Of a DNA stretch of 64,000 bases, positions 15,595-24,990 are shown piece after piece. A program made the position numbers and the translations under genes. The first letter of the stretch is position 1. Each line of letters starts with the position of its first letter. The notes beneath the pieces are model-generated. The model was not told the origin of the DNA. It searched no databases and worked only from the letters and a program-made list of their open reading frames with translations. The DNA is from Flavonifractor sp. AGMB03687 (lineage in GTDB: Bacteria > Bacillota > Clostridia > Oscillospirales > Oscillospiraceae). The stretch spans positions 1-64,000 of the forward strand of contig NZ_JADKZI010000007.1 of assembly GCF_017811815.1 (NCBI RefSeq), written 5' to 3'.

Positions 15595-17775
15595 ATGTCT
15601 AAAACATTGGTATTGGCGGAAAAGCCCTCGGTAGCGCGGGAATTGGCCCGCGTACTGGGCTGCAAAAAGTCCGGCGAGGGCTTCCTGGAGGGGGATCGCT
15701 ACATTGTCACCTGGGCCCTGGGCCATCTGGTGGAGCTGGCACCCCCGGAGGACTACGACAAGGCATGGGCCAAGTGGGACCTGCTCACCCTGCCCATGCT
15801 GCCCGACAAAATGAAAACGGTGGTCATCCCCCAGTCTGGGCGGCAGTTCCGGGCAGTGCAGTCTCTCATGCGCCGGGGGGATGTCTACGATCTGGTCATC
15901 GCCACCGATGCTGGCCGGGAGGGCGAGCTGGTGGCCCGCTGGATCATGGAGAAGGCGGGCTGGAAGAAGCCGGCCAAGCGGCTGTGGATCTCCTCCCAGA
16001 CTGACAAGGCCATCAAGGAGGGTTTTGCCCACCTGCGCCCCGCCGCCAACTACAACAACCTGTACCACTCCGCCCGGGCCCGCAGCGTAGCCGACTGGGT
16101 GGTGGGCCTCAACGTCACCCGGGCACTCACCTGCAAATACAACGCCCAGCTGTCCGCAGGCCGGGTCCAGACCCCCACTCTGGCCCTCATTGTGGACCGG
16201 GAGGAGGAGATCCGCAAATTCCAGCCCAAGGAGTTCTTTACAGTCTCCGTCAAGCTGCCAGGCTTTACGGCCACCTGGCGTGATCAAGACGGCCAAGCCC
16301 GTATTTTCAACAGGGAGCAAGCAGAATCCCTTGCTGCCAGATTGGACGGTAAGACCGCTGTTCTCACCGAGGTGAAGCGAACCTAGAAGCAGACCCCGCC
16401 CCCGGCAGCCTACGATCTGACCGAGCTGCAGCGGGACGCCAACAAGAAGTACGCCTACTCCGCCAAGGAGACCCTGTCGGTGATGCAGAACCTGTACGAG
16501 GTCCACAAGATCCTCACTTATCCCCGCACCGACTCCCGCTATATCTCCGACGACGTGGTACCCACCCTGCCCGAGCGGCTGCGCAGCGTCATGATTGACG
16601 AGTACGCCCCCCTGGCCCGGCAGATCATGACCCGCCGTCCCCTCCAGACCCGCTACCTGGTGAACAACGCCAAGGTCAGCGACCACCACGCCATCATCCC
16701 CACCGAGGAACAGGTGGAGCTGTGGCGGCTGTCCGGTCCGGAGCGCAACATCTTTGACCTGGTGGCCCGCCGCTTCCTGGCGGTGCTGCTGCCTCCCTTC
16801 GAGTACGAGGAGGTCTCCCTCAAGCTGATCATCGACGGCGAGGCCTTCCACGCCAAGGGCAAGGTGGTCAAGGAGCTGGGCTGGAAGGCTGCCTACGACC
16901 GCTCCTTCGACCTGGAGGAGGATACTGACGAGGAGGAGCGGGAGCAGTCCCTCCCCGACCTGAAGCAGGGCGACAAGCTGTCCGTCCTGTCTGTCCGGAT
17001 CAATCCCGGCAAGACCGCGCCCCCCAAGCGGTACACCGAGGCCACCCTCCTCACCGCTATGGAGCACCCCGCCGCTCAGGTGAAGGACAAGGACCAGAGC
17101 AAGATCCTGGAGGAGACCGGCGGCCTGGGCACCCCCGCCACCCGGGCCGACATCATCGAAAAGCTGTTCTCCGCCTTCTACATCGAGCGTCGGGGCAAGG
17201 AGCTGGTGCCCACCTCCAAGGGCATCCAGGTGGTGGGGCTGGCCCCCGCCGATCTGCGCTCGGCCTCTCTCACCGCCCAGTGGGAAAAGCGGTTGGGTGA
17301 CATCGCCCAGGGCAAGGAACGCGAGGACGCCTTTGTGGGCGAGATGAAGGGCTACGCCTCCCATCTGGTGGCCGAGGTGAAGGCCAGCGACGCCACCTAT
17401 ACCCACGACAATGTAACCCGGGAAAAGTGCCCCGACTGCGGCAAATTTTTGCTCAGCATCAAGGGCAAACGAGGCAAGCTGCTGGTGTGTCCCGACCGGG
17501 AATGCGGCTACCGCCGCTCGGTAACCCAGACCACCAACGCCCGCTGCCCCAACTGCCACAAGAAGATGGAGCTGCGGGGTGAGGGTGACAAGCAGCTCTT
17601 CGCCTGCGTGTGCGGCTACCGGGAGCGGCTCAGCGACTTCAAAAAGCGGCGGGAGAGCAAATCCGCCGGCAAGGGGGACGTCCGCCGCTATCTTCAGCAG
17701 CAGGAGCAGCGGCAGGACAGCGGAAACTCCGCCATGGCCGAGCAGCTGAAAAAGTGGCTGGAGCAAAATAAGTAA
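15595..17775 (+). pseudogene. topB: DNA topoisomerase III with in-frame amber codon
   Basis: Type IA topoisomerase that relaxes and decatenates DNA. Reading through, the protein would be 726 residues, full length. The Toprim domain starts SKTLVLAEKPSVARELARVLG. A TAG at 16384-16386 interrupts the frame between EVKRT and KQTPPPAAYDLTELQRDA, a place where relatives have Lys or Glu; a single base change explains it. The catalytic Tyr (KILTYPRTDSRY) and the C-terminal zinc ribbons (CPDCGK...CPDRECGY; CPNCHKK...CVCGY) lie after the stop, so the 263-residue product would be inactive. The distal part has no good ribosome site of its own. Alternatives are a sequencing error or suppression. Confidence 0.85.
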
Positions 17776-17804
17776 GCGAAAAAGAGAGAGAAAAGAGGAT
17801 TCGT

Positions 17805-19190
17805 ATGAACGCGATCGTATCCTTCCTGAATTGGCTGGATGGTTTTATTTGGGGCATTCCCATGATCGTCCTGCTGCTGGGCACTCACCTGTTTATGACG
17901 GTGCGCACCGGCTTCATCCAGCGCAAGACCTTTACCGGCATCCGCCTGTCGGTAACCCGTGATCCGGACTCCCCCGGCGACGTGAGCCAGTTCCAGGCGC
18001 TCACCACCGCCCTGGCCTCCACCATCGGCACCGGCAACATCATCGGCGTGGGCACCGCCATCTTCCTGGGCGGCCCCGGCGCGGTGTTCTGGTGCTGGAT
18101 CGCCGGTATCTTCGGCATTGCCACCAAGTACGCTGAGTCTCTCATTGCCGTCAAGTACCGGGTACGCACCCCCGACGGCAAAATGCAGGGCGGCGCCATG
18201 TACGCCCTGGAGCGTGGCCTGGGCCTGAAGTGGCTGGGCGTGCTCTTTGCGGCCCTGGCTGCTCTGGCCTCCTTCGGCATCGGCTGCGGCACCCAGATCA
18301 ACGCCATCGCTGAGGTCATTCAGAACAACGTCCCCTTCTCCATCCCGCCCATCATCATTGGCATCGTGGGCGGCCTGCTCACCGCCATCGTTATCATCGG
18401 CGGCATCAATTCCATCGCCAGTGTGTGCGAGAAGCTGGTGCCTTTTATGGCCATCTTCTACGTGCTGGGCTGCATCATCATTCTGGGCTTCAACTACGAC
18501 TTTATCCTTCCCGCCATCGGCGCCATCATCCGTCTGGCCTTCACCCCCGGTGCGGTAGCCGGCGGCCTGGTGGGCCAGGGCCTGATGGTGGCCATGCGCT
18601 TCGGCGTGGCCCGTGGCCTGTTCTCCAATGAGTCCGGCATGGGCTCCGCTCCTCTGGTGGCCTCCGCCGCCCAGACCCGCAACCCGGTGCGGCAGGCACT
18701 GGTCTCTGCCACCGGCACCTTCTGGGATACCGTGGTGGTCTGCCTCATGACCGGTCTGGTGTTGGTCTCCACCATCATGAAAAATCCCTCCATCAACATG
18801 GCCGACGTCACCGACGGCGGCAAGCTGACCACCCTGGCCTTTGCCCAGATTCCCGTGCTGGGCCCCGTTATTCTGGTCATCGGCATTATCACCTTTGCCT
18901 GGTCCACCATCCTGGGCTGGTCCTACTACGGCGAGCGGTGTGCCCAGTATCTGTGGGGCAAGAAAGCTATCCTGCCCTATAAGATCCTCTTTGTGGCCGT
19001 AGTGGTGGTAGGTCCGGTGCTGGCTCTGGATCTGGTGTGGACCATCGCCGATATTCTCAACGCTTTCATGGCCATTCCCAACCTGATTGCGGTACTGCTC
19101 CTCTCCGGCGTCATCGCCAGGGAAACCAAGCATTACCTGAACCATTTGGACGAGGTGGACACCACCGAAATTCCCAGCGTGGATAAATAA
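17805..19190 (+). CDS. Alanine/glycine:cation symporter (AGCS family)
   Basis: 461 residues with about 11 hydrophobic helices. The family signature lies near residues 64-95: TALASTIGTGNIIGVGTAIFLGGPGAVFW. Other conserved blocks are TKYAESLIAVKYR and RFGVARGLFSNESGMGSAP. It takes up alanine or glycine with sodium. The ribosome site is AGAGAGG. It follows topB by 29 bp and might be co-transcribed with it; the riboflavin operon promoter starts 4 bp after its stop, so no separate terminator is visible. Confidence 0.93.
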   Translation: MNAIVSFLNWLDGFIWGIPMIVLLLGTHLFMTVRTGFIQRKTFTGIRLSVTRDPDSPGDVSQFQALTTALASTIGTGNIIGVGTAIFLGGPGAVFWCWIAGIFGIATKYAESLIAVKYRVRTPDGKMQGGAMYALERGLGLKWLGVLFAALAALASFGIGCGTQINAIAEVIQNNVPFSIPPIIIGIVGGLLTAIVIIGGINSIASVCEKLVPFMAIFYVLGCIIILGFNYDFILPAIGAIIRLAFTPGAVAGGLVGQGLMVAMRFGVARGLFSNESGMGSAPLVASAAQTRNPVRQALVSATGTFWDTVVVCLMTGLVLVSTIMKNPSINMADVTDGGKLTTLAFAQIPVLGPVILVIGIITFAWSTILGWSYYGERCAQYLWGKKAILPYKILFVAVVVVGPVLALDLVWTIADILNAFMAIPNLIAVLLLSGVIARETKHYLNHLDEVDTTEIPSVDK

Positions 19191-19194
19191 CCGG

Positions 19195-19223
19195 TTGACA
19201 GGTTTGCCATCCGGTGCTATCAT
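19195..19223 (+). promoter_or_regulatory. rib operon promoter
   Basis: Perfect TTGACA (19195-19200), 17-bp spacer, TATCAT (19218-19223) preceded by TGC. Transcription would start about 15-20 bp before the FMN aptamer. Confidence 0.85.
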
Positions 19224-19244
19224 AAAGCCAACAAGTTCATATGC

Positions 19245-19355
19245 AGTCTTCAGGGCAGGGTGAAATTCCCGATCGGCGGTAAAGTCCGCGAGCGCGTAAG
19301 CGCAGGATTTGGTGTGATTCCAAAACCGACAGTTAAAGTCTGGATGGAAGAAGAC
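19245..19355 (+). ncRNA. FMN riboswitch (RFN element)
   Basis: The conserved RFN core is plain: CAGGGCAGGGTGAAATTCCC near the start, GGCGGTAAAGTCCGCGAGCG, GGATTTGGTGTGATTCC, then CCGACAGTTAAAGTCTGGATG. It binds FMN and represses riboflavin synthesis when FMN is plentiful. An intrinsic terminator follows at 19421, so control is by transcription attenuation. Confidence 0.97.
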
Positions 19356-19390
19356 GCCGGCGGGAATGAATATATCCTTTTTCATCTGGA

Positions 19391-19451
19391 TTTTTCCCCC
19401 GCCCCGCAGTTGCTTTCTCAGCGCCCCGAAGTTGCTTCGGGGCGCTTTTTT
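19391..19451 (+). terminator. Riboswitch expression platform: terminator and antiterminator
   Basis: Terminator stem GCGCCCCGAAG (19421-19431) with CTTCGGGGCGC (19435-19445), then six T. A near-copy of its left arm (GCCCCGCAGTTGC, about 19400-19412) lies just upstream and could pair with the right arm as antiterminator. Confidence 0.85.
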
Positions 19452-19480
19452 CGTCCCGAAAAAGGAGGGAACGGCAAAGT

Positions 19481-20587
19481 ATGAACGCCAACGACTGCAT
19501 GGCGCTGGCCATGGAACTGGCCCGCAAGGGCACCGGCTGGACCAGTCCCAATCCACTGGTGGGGGCTGTGCTGGTGAAGGACGGCAAGATCATCGGCCAG
19601 GGCTGGCACCGCCGCTGCGGCGGACTCCACGCCGAGCGGGAGGCTCTGGCCGCCTGCACGGAGGACCCGGCAGGCGCTACCCTGTATGTCACTCTGGAGC
19701 CCTGCTGCCACCAGGGCCGCCAGCCTCCCTGCACCCAGGCCATCCTGGATGCGGGCATCTCCAAGGTGGTCATCGGCTCCCGAGACCCCAATCCCCTGGT
19801 CCACGGCAAGGGGGCGGCCCTGCTGCGGCAGGCGGGCGTCACTGTGGAGGAGGACTTCATGCGGGAGCAGTGCGACACCCTGAACCCGGTATTTTTCCAC
19901 TACATCACTCACAAGACCCCCTATGTGGCCATGAAATATGCCATGACCGCCGACGGCAAGATCGCCTGTCACACCGGCCTGTCACAGTGGGTCACCGGCG
20001 AGGCGGCCAGGGCCCACGTCCAGACTCTGCGCCACAAGTACCGGGGCATTCTGGCGGGCATCGGCACGGTGCTTCAGGACGACCCCCGGCTCACCTGCCG
20101 GATGGAGGGAGGCCGCAATCCGGTACGCATCATCTGCGACTCCCACCTGCGCATTCCTCTGGATTCCAACCTATGCCGTACCGCTCACGAGGTACCCACC
20201 ATCGTGGCCTGCGCCTCCCCTGACCAGGACAAGCGGAAGGCCCTGGATGGCCTGGGCGTCACAGTGCTGGACCTGCCCGGCCCCGACGGCCGGGTGGACC
20301 TGCCCGCCCTGATGGCGGAGCTGGGAAAACGGGAGATCGACGGCATCCTGCTGGAAGGGGGCGGCGGCCTTAACGAGTCCATGCTGCGGCAGGGCCTGGT
20401 ACACAAGGTATACTGCTACCTGGCCCCCAAACTGTTTGGCGGAGCAGACGCCAAAAGCCCGGTGGAGGGCGTTGGTGTGGACCGGCCCGAGGACTGCTGG
20501 CAGCTCTCCTCTCCCACCTGCACCCCCATGGGGGAAGATCTGCTGCTGGAATACGAGGTGATACAACATGTTCACAGGGATCATTGA
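19481..20587 (+). CDS. ribD: Bifunctional riboflavin deaminase/reductase
   Basis: Second and third steps from GTP: deaminates the pyrimidinone intermediate and reduces its ribosyl group. 368 residues. The N-terminal deaminase domain has zinc ligands in GLHAERE and EPCCHQGRQPPC; the C-terminal reductase domain starts about residue 147 (PYVAMKYAMTADGKIA) with ILLEGGGGLNESML near the NADPH site. First gene of the operon behind the FMN riboswitch; AAAGGAGGG precedes the ATG. It overlaps ribE by 20 bp. Confidence 0.96.
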   Translation: MNANDCMALAMELARKGTGWTSPNPLVGAVLVKDGKIIGQGWHRRCGGLHAEREALAACTEDPAGATLYVTLEPCCHQGRQPPCTQAILDAGISKVVIGSRDPNPLVHGKGAALLRQAGVTVEEDFMREQCDTLNPVFFHYITHKTPYVAMKYAMTADGKIACHTGLSQWVTGEAARAHVQTLRHKYRGILAGIGTVLQDDPRLTCRMEGGRNPVRIICDSHLRIPLDSNLCRTAHEVPTIVACASPDQDKRKALDGLGVTVLDLPGPDGRVDLPALMAELGKREIDGILLEGGGGLNESMLRQGLVHKVYCYLAPKLFGGADAKSPVEGVGVDRPEDCWQLSSPTCTPMGEDLLLEYEVIQHVHRDH

Positions 20588-21197
20588 GGAACTGGGCACC
20601 ATCCGCAAGCTGGGCCCTGGCAGCCTGGAGCTGGCGGCCTGCACCGTACTGGAGGGCACCAAGCTGGGAGACTCCATCGCGGTAAACGGGGTGTGTCTCA
20701 CGGTGACCGCCCTCTCCCCCGCCGGTTTTACCGCCGACGTGATGCCCGAGACCTTCCGCCGTACTGGGCTGGGCGGGCTGCACCCAGGCTCCCAGGTCAA
20801 CCTGGAGCGAGCCATGGCGGCGGACGGCCGCTTCGGCGGACACATCGTCACCGGCCATATCGACGGTACCGGCACGGTAAGTTCTCTCCGGCGGGAGGGC
20901 AACGCGGTGTGGGTGACCATTGCCGCCGCCCCGGAGTTGCTCTCCGGCATTGTGGAAAAGGGCTCCATCGCCATCGACGGCATCAGCCTGACGGTGGCTG
21001 CGGTCACCGACCGGGACTTTTCCGTCTCCATCATTCCCCACACCGGAGCCCAGACCACCCTGCTGGACCGGCGCGCCGGGGACACCGTCAACCTGGAGAC
21101 CGATATTTTAGGAAAATACGTGGCCAGATTGCTGGGCCGGGAGACACCCAAGTCCTCCGGCATCACCATGGAATTTCTGGCCGAGCACGGATTTTAA
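20568..21197 (+). CDS. ribE: Riboflavin synthase, alpha subunit
   Basis: Final step: dismutates two 6,7-dimethyl-8-ribityllumazine molecules to riboflavin. 209 residues built from two lumazine-binding repeats: MFTGIIEELGTI with SIAVNGVCLTV, and FGGHIVTGHIDGTG with SIAIDGISLTV. The start lies inside ribD, so translation is coupled. Works with ribH, encoded two genes on, probably in the same capsid-like complex as in other Firmicutes. Confidence 0.96.
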   Translation: MFTGIIEELGTIRKLGPGSLELAACTVLEGTKLGDSIAVNGVCLTVTALSPAGFTADVMPETFRRTGLGGLHPGSQVNLERAMAADGRFGGHIVTGHIDGTGTVSSLRREGNAVWVTIAAAPELLSGIVEKGSIAIDGISLTVAAVTDRDFSVSIIPHTGAQTTLLDRRAGDTVNLETDILGKYVARLLGRETPKSSGITMEFLAEHGF

Positions 21198-21212
21198 AGG
21201 AGGATACATACC

Positions 21213-22442
21213 ATGGGATTTGCCACCATTGAGGAGGCCCTGGAAGAGCTGCGGGCCGGACACCTCATCATGTGCATCGACGACCCCGACCGGGAAAACG
21301 AGGGCGATCTGATCTGCGCCGCCCAGTTCGCCACCACCGAGAATGTCAACTTTATGGCGGTCCACGCCAAGGGCCTGATCTGCACCCCCATGTCGGAAGC
21401 GGTGGCCGCCCGGCTGGGCCTGGAGCAGATGGTGAAGGTGAACACCGATAACCACCAGACCGCCTTCACCGTGTCCATCGACCATGTGGACACCACCACC
21501 GGCATCTCCGCCGAGGAGCGGGGCTTTACCTGCCGCCGGTGCGCCGCCCCCGACGCCAAGCCGGAGGAGTTCCGCCGTCCCGGCCATGTATTTCCCCTGG
21601 TAGCCCGCCGCGGAGGCGTGCTGGCCCGCAACGGCCATACCGAGGCCACGGTGGATCTGTGCCGCCACGCAGGCCTTGCCGAATGCGGCCTGTGCTGTGA
21701 GATCATGCGGGAAGACGGCACCATGATGCGCACCACCGAGCTGCTGAAAAACGCAGAGGCCTGGGGCATCAAGGTCATCACCATCAAAGATCTCCAGGAC
21801 TACTGCCGCCTCCACGACAAGCACGTGGTGCGGGAAGCCACCGCCAAGATGCCCACCAAGTACGGTGACTTCACCATCTACGGCTACACCAACGACCTCA
21901 CCGGTGAGAGCCACGTGGCCCTGGTGAAGGGGGACATCGGCGACGGCATGGGCGTGCTGTGTCGGGTTCACTCCGAGTGCCTCACCGGCGACGTATTTGG
22001 CTCCCAGCGGTGTGACTGCGGCCAGCAACTGGCCGCCACCATGGAGCGCATTGAAAAAGAAGGCCGGGGCGTAGTGCTCTATATGCGCCAGGAGGGCCGG
22101 GGCATCGGCCTCATCAACAAGCTGAAAACCTACACCCTCCAGGAGCAGGGCTATGACACGGTGGAGGCCAACATCAAGCTGGGCTTCGCCCCCGACCTGC
22201 GGGAGTACTGGATCGGAGCCCAGATCCTCCGGGACCTGGGGGTCAAACAGCTGCGGCTGCTCACCAACAACCCGGACAAGATCTACGGTCTGTCCGGCTT
22301 CGGCCTGGCGATCACCGAGCGGGTCCCCATCGAAATCGCCCCTCAGGAGCACGATCACTTCTATCTGTGGACCAAGCGTGAAAAAATGGGCCACCTGCTG
22401 GAGCAGGTGACCGACGATGACAAGATTCAGGGAGGTATTTGA
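21213..22442 (+). CDS. ribBA: Bifunctional DHBP synthase / GTP cyclohydrolase II
   Basis: Supplies both precursors of riboflavin: dihydroxybutanone phosphate from ribulose 5-phosphate and the pyrimidine from GTP. 409 residues. The N-terminal synthase has the acidic loop [11 protein letters not shown] and RRPGHVFPL. The C-terminal cyclohydrolase has zinc Cys in [22 protein letters not shown] and RQEGRGIGL. Within the synthase the segment FTCRRCAAP, after GISAEERG, is unusually Cys/Arg rich compared with other RibB proteins; the reading frame is intact. RBS AAAGGAGG. One base separates it from ribH. Confidence 0.96.
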   Translation: MGFATIEEALEELRAGHLIMCIDDPDRENEGDLICAAQFATTENVNFMAVHAKGLICTPMSEAVAARLGLEQMVKVNTDNHQTAFTVSIDHVDTTTGISAEERGFTCRRCAAPDAKPEEFRRPGHVFPLVARRGGVLARNGHTEATVDLCRHAGLAECGLCCEIMREDGTMMRTTELLKNAEAWGIKVITIKDLQDYCRLHDKHVVREATAKMPTKYGDFTIYGYTNDLTGESHVALVKGDIGDGMGVLCRVHSECLTGDVFGSQRCDCGQQLAATMERIEKEGRGVVLYMRQEGRGIGLINKLKTYTLQEQGYDTVEANIKLGFAPDLREYWIGAQILRDLGVKQLRLLTNNPDKIYGLSGFGLAITERVPIEIAPQEHDHFYLWTKREKMGHLLEQVTDDDKIQGGI

Positions 22443-22443
22443 C

Positions 22444-22911
22444 ATGAACATTCTGGAAGGAAAACTGGTCGGCAGCGAAAGCCTGCACATCGCCATTGTG
22501 GCGTCCCGTTTCAATGAGTTTATCGTGAGCAAGCTGCTCTCCGGGGCGGAGGACGGCCTGGTCCGTCACGGTGTCCCCACCGAGAACATTGACGTGGCCT
22601 GGGTCCCCGGCGCCTTTGAGATTCCCGTGGCCGCCCTTCACCTGGCCCAGAGCGGCAAGTATGACGCAGTGATCTGCCTGGGCGCGGTGATCCGCGGCTC
22701 CACCTCCCACTACGACTATGTGTGTGCCGAGGTGTCTAAGGGCGTGGCCCAGGCCTCCCTCCAGACCGGCAAGCCGGTGCTCTTCGGCGTGCTCACCACT
22801 GACACCATCGAGCAGGCTATCGAGCGGGCCGGTACCAAAGCGGGCAACAAGGGCTATGACTGCGCCCTGTCCGCCATTGAGATGATCAATCTCTTCCACA
22901 AGCTGGGCTAA
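22444..22911 (+). CDS. ribH: 6,7-dimethyl-8-ribityllumazine synthase
   Basis: Condenses the RibA/D pyrimidine with the RibB butanone phosphate. 155 residues from the ATG at 22444 (GGAGG upstream); an in-frame ATG 27 bp earlier lies inside ribBA and is less likely. Signature blocks are [37 protein letters not shown] and the catalytic-His region [20 protein letters not shown]. Last gene of the operon, followed by a strong terminator. Confidence 0.96.
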   Translation: MNILEGKLVGSESLHIAIVASRFNEFIVSKLLSGAEDGLVRHGVPTENIDVAWVPGAFEIPVAALHLAQSGKYDAVICLGAVIRGSTSHYDYVCAEVSKGVAQASLQTGKPVLFGVLTTDTIEQAIERAGTKAGNKGYDCALSAIEMINLFHKLG

Positions 22912-22927
22912 ACCCCTTTTCCACGAG

Positions 22928-22982
22928 AAACGCCCCCGCTTCCCAACCGGTTGAATCCGGTGGGGAAGCGGGGGCGTTTTTT
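22928..22982. terminator. Bidirectional terminator of the rib operon and the converging catabolic operon
   Basis: Long stem beginning AAACGCCCCCGCTTCC and closing GGAAGCGGGGGCGTTT with one internal mismatch, then six T on the plus strand. Its reverse lies just after the stop at 22999. Confidence 0.88.
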
Positions 22983-22998
22983 CATGCAGTTTGGCTTC

Positions 22999-23217
22999 TT
23001 ATTGGCCGCAGTAATACTGGATGGTGCGTCCCAGCAGGCCCTGGATGTCGGCACACTGGGCCTGGCAGCCGCAGACCACCAGAAGCAGATCATACATCTC
23101 GCCGGGAACTGCTGGCTCAAAGCAGTCCTGCGGCTGCTCTTCCATCAGGCGGTGGACCAATGCCACCCGGTCATACCGGGGGTTGCAGCCACCGCAGTAT
23201 TTTACTCCGACCCGCAT
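22999..23217 (-). CDS. Small cysteine-rich protein of unknown function
   Basis: 72 residues, beginning MRVGVKYCGGCNPRYDRVALV, with LLLVVCGCQAQCADIQG in the middle and ending RTIQYYCGQ. The seven Cys in CxxC, CxC and single positions suggest metal or Fe-S binding. It overlaps the NifU-like gene by 16 bp and is the last gene of the operon that contains 4-hydroxybutyryl-CoA dehydratase, an Fe-S flavoenzyme, so a role in Fe-S supply or electron transfer to that enzyme is possible. The family could not be named from the sequence. Confidence 0.7.
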   Translation of the reverse strand: MRVGVKYCGGCNPRYDRVALVHRLMEEQPQDCFEPAVPGEMYDLLLVVCGCQAQCADIQGLLGRTIQYYCGQ

Positions 23218-23513
23218 GGACGTTCTCCCCGCAGGATGGCCCTGGCCTGGTCCAGCAGATCCTGGCTCACGCCGCCCACCAGCACCACATCCTTCAGCTC
23301 CGGGATGGACTCCAGCAGAGCCGACTTGATCAGGTTCTCGGTGGTCAGCATAGCGGACGGGCACCCGGCACACTGGCCGGTGAGCTGAAACCGGTATACC
23401 CCGTCCTCACAGTTCAGACTGCGGATGTTGCCCCCATGGAGGGCCAGGTCGGGGCGCACCTTCTCTTCCAGTACCCCTTCGATCCGCTCCAGGATCTTGC
23501 TGTTGTCAGACAC
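23202..23513 (-). CDS. NifU-like Fe-S scaffold protein (Nfu domain)
   Basis: 103 residues, consisting only of the NifU C-terminal domain. Motifs are VRPDLALHGGNI, where the first part matches the family's VRPxLxxDGGD, and the cluster-binding CxxC in GQCAGCPSA. Nfu proteins carry Fe-S clusters to client enzymes. The gene sits 6 bp after the stop of the [4Fe-4S] dehydratase gene, so it probably serves that enzyme. It overlaps the small Cys protein downstream by 16 bp. Confidence 0.88.
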   Translation of the reverse strand: MSDNSKILERIEGVLEEKVRPDLALHGGNIRSLNCEDGVYRFQLTGQCAGCPSAMLTTENLIKSALLESIPELKDVVLVGGVSQDLLDQARAILRGERPCGSE

Positions 23514-23519
23514 GTTGTA

Positions 23520-24971
23520 TCACTCCTTGACGTGGGCGATCTTCTTGGCCAGTTCCTTCTTCATGGGCAGGTTGCCCTGGCGAGCGATCATGATGCGCTG
23601 GGCCTGGGGAGAGCCGGCACCGTGGAGGGACTCAGTGCGGTAACCCACGGCAGCAGTACCCAGGGTCAGGTTCTCAATGAGGCGCAGAATGCGGAAGCGG
23701 TTCTCCACCGACACGCCGGGAGCGGCCTTGAAGTACTTTTCCACATAGGGCCCCAGCTTGGGATCCTTCAGATCGGCCTCGGCGGGGGCGGTGACCACTA
23801 CGCCGCCGGCAATGTCCTCGGCCAGCCGGGCAATCTCATAGGGGAAGCGGGTGACGTTCTGCTTGCACACGTTGGCCAGCAGCAGGTCGATGATGTAGTT
23901 GCCGCTGGCGGTGGCGTGGCCCTCGGCGGAGCAGGCGATGCCGCAGCAGTACAGGGTCTCGTTCAGGTGGGTCATCTCGATGAGCTTGTCCTTGATGTGG
24001 GAGGCCTTGGCGCAGCCGTTGTAGTCGGCGGCCACGGCGGCGGCCCCGATGAGCACGTCGCCCACGCCCACCTTACAGCCACCGTAGCTCTGGCGGTGGT
24101 AGCCGGCAAACCGCTCCACCAGCATACCGGCGAACTCGGTCTCGCCGCACATGAAGATGCGGTCGTTGGGCACGAACACGTCGTCAAAGACCACCAGGGC
24201 CTCCACGCCGCCGAACTCGGAATTGCCCACGTCCAGCTCGCTGCCCTCCAGCTTCCGGGTGTCGCAGCTCTGGCGGCCGATGATCATAAAGATGCCCTCG
24301 GCGTCCATGGGCACGGCGAAGGACACGGCGTAATCCTTGTCCTCGGGCCCCATGGAGATGGTGGGCATGATGATGATCTCGTGGCTGTTCAGGGCGCCGG
24401 TCTGGTGGGCCTTGGCGCCCCGGACCACGATGCCGTCGGGACGGCGCTCCACCACCCGCAGGAACAGATCGGGGTCCTCCTGCTCATGAGGAGCCTTGGA
24501 GCGGTCGCCCTTGGGATCGGTCATGGCGCCGTCCACCGTCAGGTCGTTCTCCTGGACGTAAGCGGCAAACTTCTTGAAGTTCTCGTGGTAGCTGGTGCCG
24601 TACTTCTGGTCGATCTCATAGGTGGTGGAGTAGACGGCATTAAAGGCGTCCATACCCACGCACCGCTGGAAGCAGGCGGCGGTCTGCTGGCCCAGCAGGC
24701 GCTGCATCTTCACCTTCTTCACCAGATCCTGAGCGGACTGGTGGATGTGGGTGAAACGGTTGACCTGCTTGCCGGTCAGGTTGGAGGTGGCGGTCATCAG
24801 ATCCTGATACTCCGGCTTCTGGGCCAGATCATAGGTCATGCGCACACTGTTCAGCGAGGGACGGAGAATGGGGTCATCCACCGGATTCTCCACCTTCTTG
24901 CCAAACATATAGACCTGCATATGCATCTTGCGGATGCTCTCAATGTACTGTTCGCCAGTCATCAGTGCCAT
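23520..24971 (-). CDS. abfD: 4-Hydroxybutyryl-CoA dehydratase / vinylacetyl-CoA isomerase
   Basis: Converts 4-hydroxybutyryl-CoA to crotonyl-CoA with FAD and a [4Fe-4S] cluster. 483 residues, full length. The cluster ligands match the characterised Clostridium enzyme: Cys100 and Cys104 in AACFQRCVG, and His and Cys seven residues apart in GYHRQSYGGCKVG. It lies in the operon BKACE - abfD - nifU-like - small Cys protein, transcribed from a sigma-54 promoter. A clear link to butyrate formation from 4-hydroxybutyrate or a related acid. The enzyme is oxygen-sensitive, fitting an anaerobe. Some paralogues act on other hydroxyacyl-CoAs. Confidence 0.93.
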   Translation of the reverse strand: MALMTGEQYIESIRKMHMQVYMFGKKVENPVDDPILRPSLNSVRMTYDLAQKPEYQDLMTATSNLTGKQVNRFTHIHQSAQDLVKKVKMQRLLGQQTAACFQRCVGMDAFNAVYSTTYEIDQKYGTSYHENFKKFAAYVQENDLTVDGAMTDPKGDRSKAPHEQEDPDLFLRVVERRPDGIVVRGAKAHQTGALNSHEIIIMPTISMGPEDKDYAVSFAVPMDAEGIFMIIGRQSCDTRKLEGSELDVGNSEFGGVEALVVFDDVFVPNDRIFMCGETEFAGMLVERFAGYHRQSYGGCKVGVGDVLIGAAAVAADYNGCAKASHIKDKLIEMTHLNETLYCCGIACSAEGHATASGNYIIDLLLANVCKQNVTRFPYEIARLAEDIAGGVVVTAPAEADLKDPKLGPYVEKYFKAAPGVSVENRFRILRLIENLTLGTAAVGYRTESLHGAGSPQAQRIMIARQGNLPMKKELAKKIAHVKE

Positions 24972-24990
24972 TATATTCCCTTCCCTTCTC

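Noticed and set aside
16384-16386. TAG as programmed recoding (pyrrolysine or read-through)
   Set aside because: No PYLIS-like structure or methylamine genes seen, and topoisomerase III has no known recoding; mutation or error is simpler, though suppression is not excluded.
15541-17766. 741-codon open frame on the minus strand
   Set aside because: Lies opposite topB; Leu/Gly/Val/His-rich translation, no ribosome site. An antisense shadow of a GC-biased gene. The same holds for 17694-19556 and 23160-25058.
21490-21600. Odd segment FTCRRCAAP in RibBA that might mark a compensated frameshift
   Set aside because: Codons before and after stay in one frame, and simple substitutions explain the difference from relatives; catalytic residues are outside.
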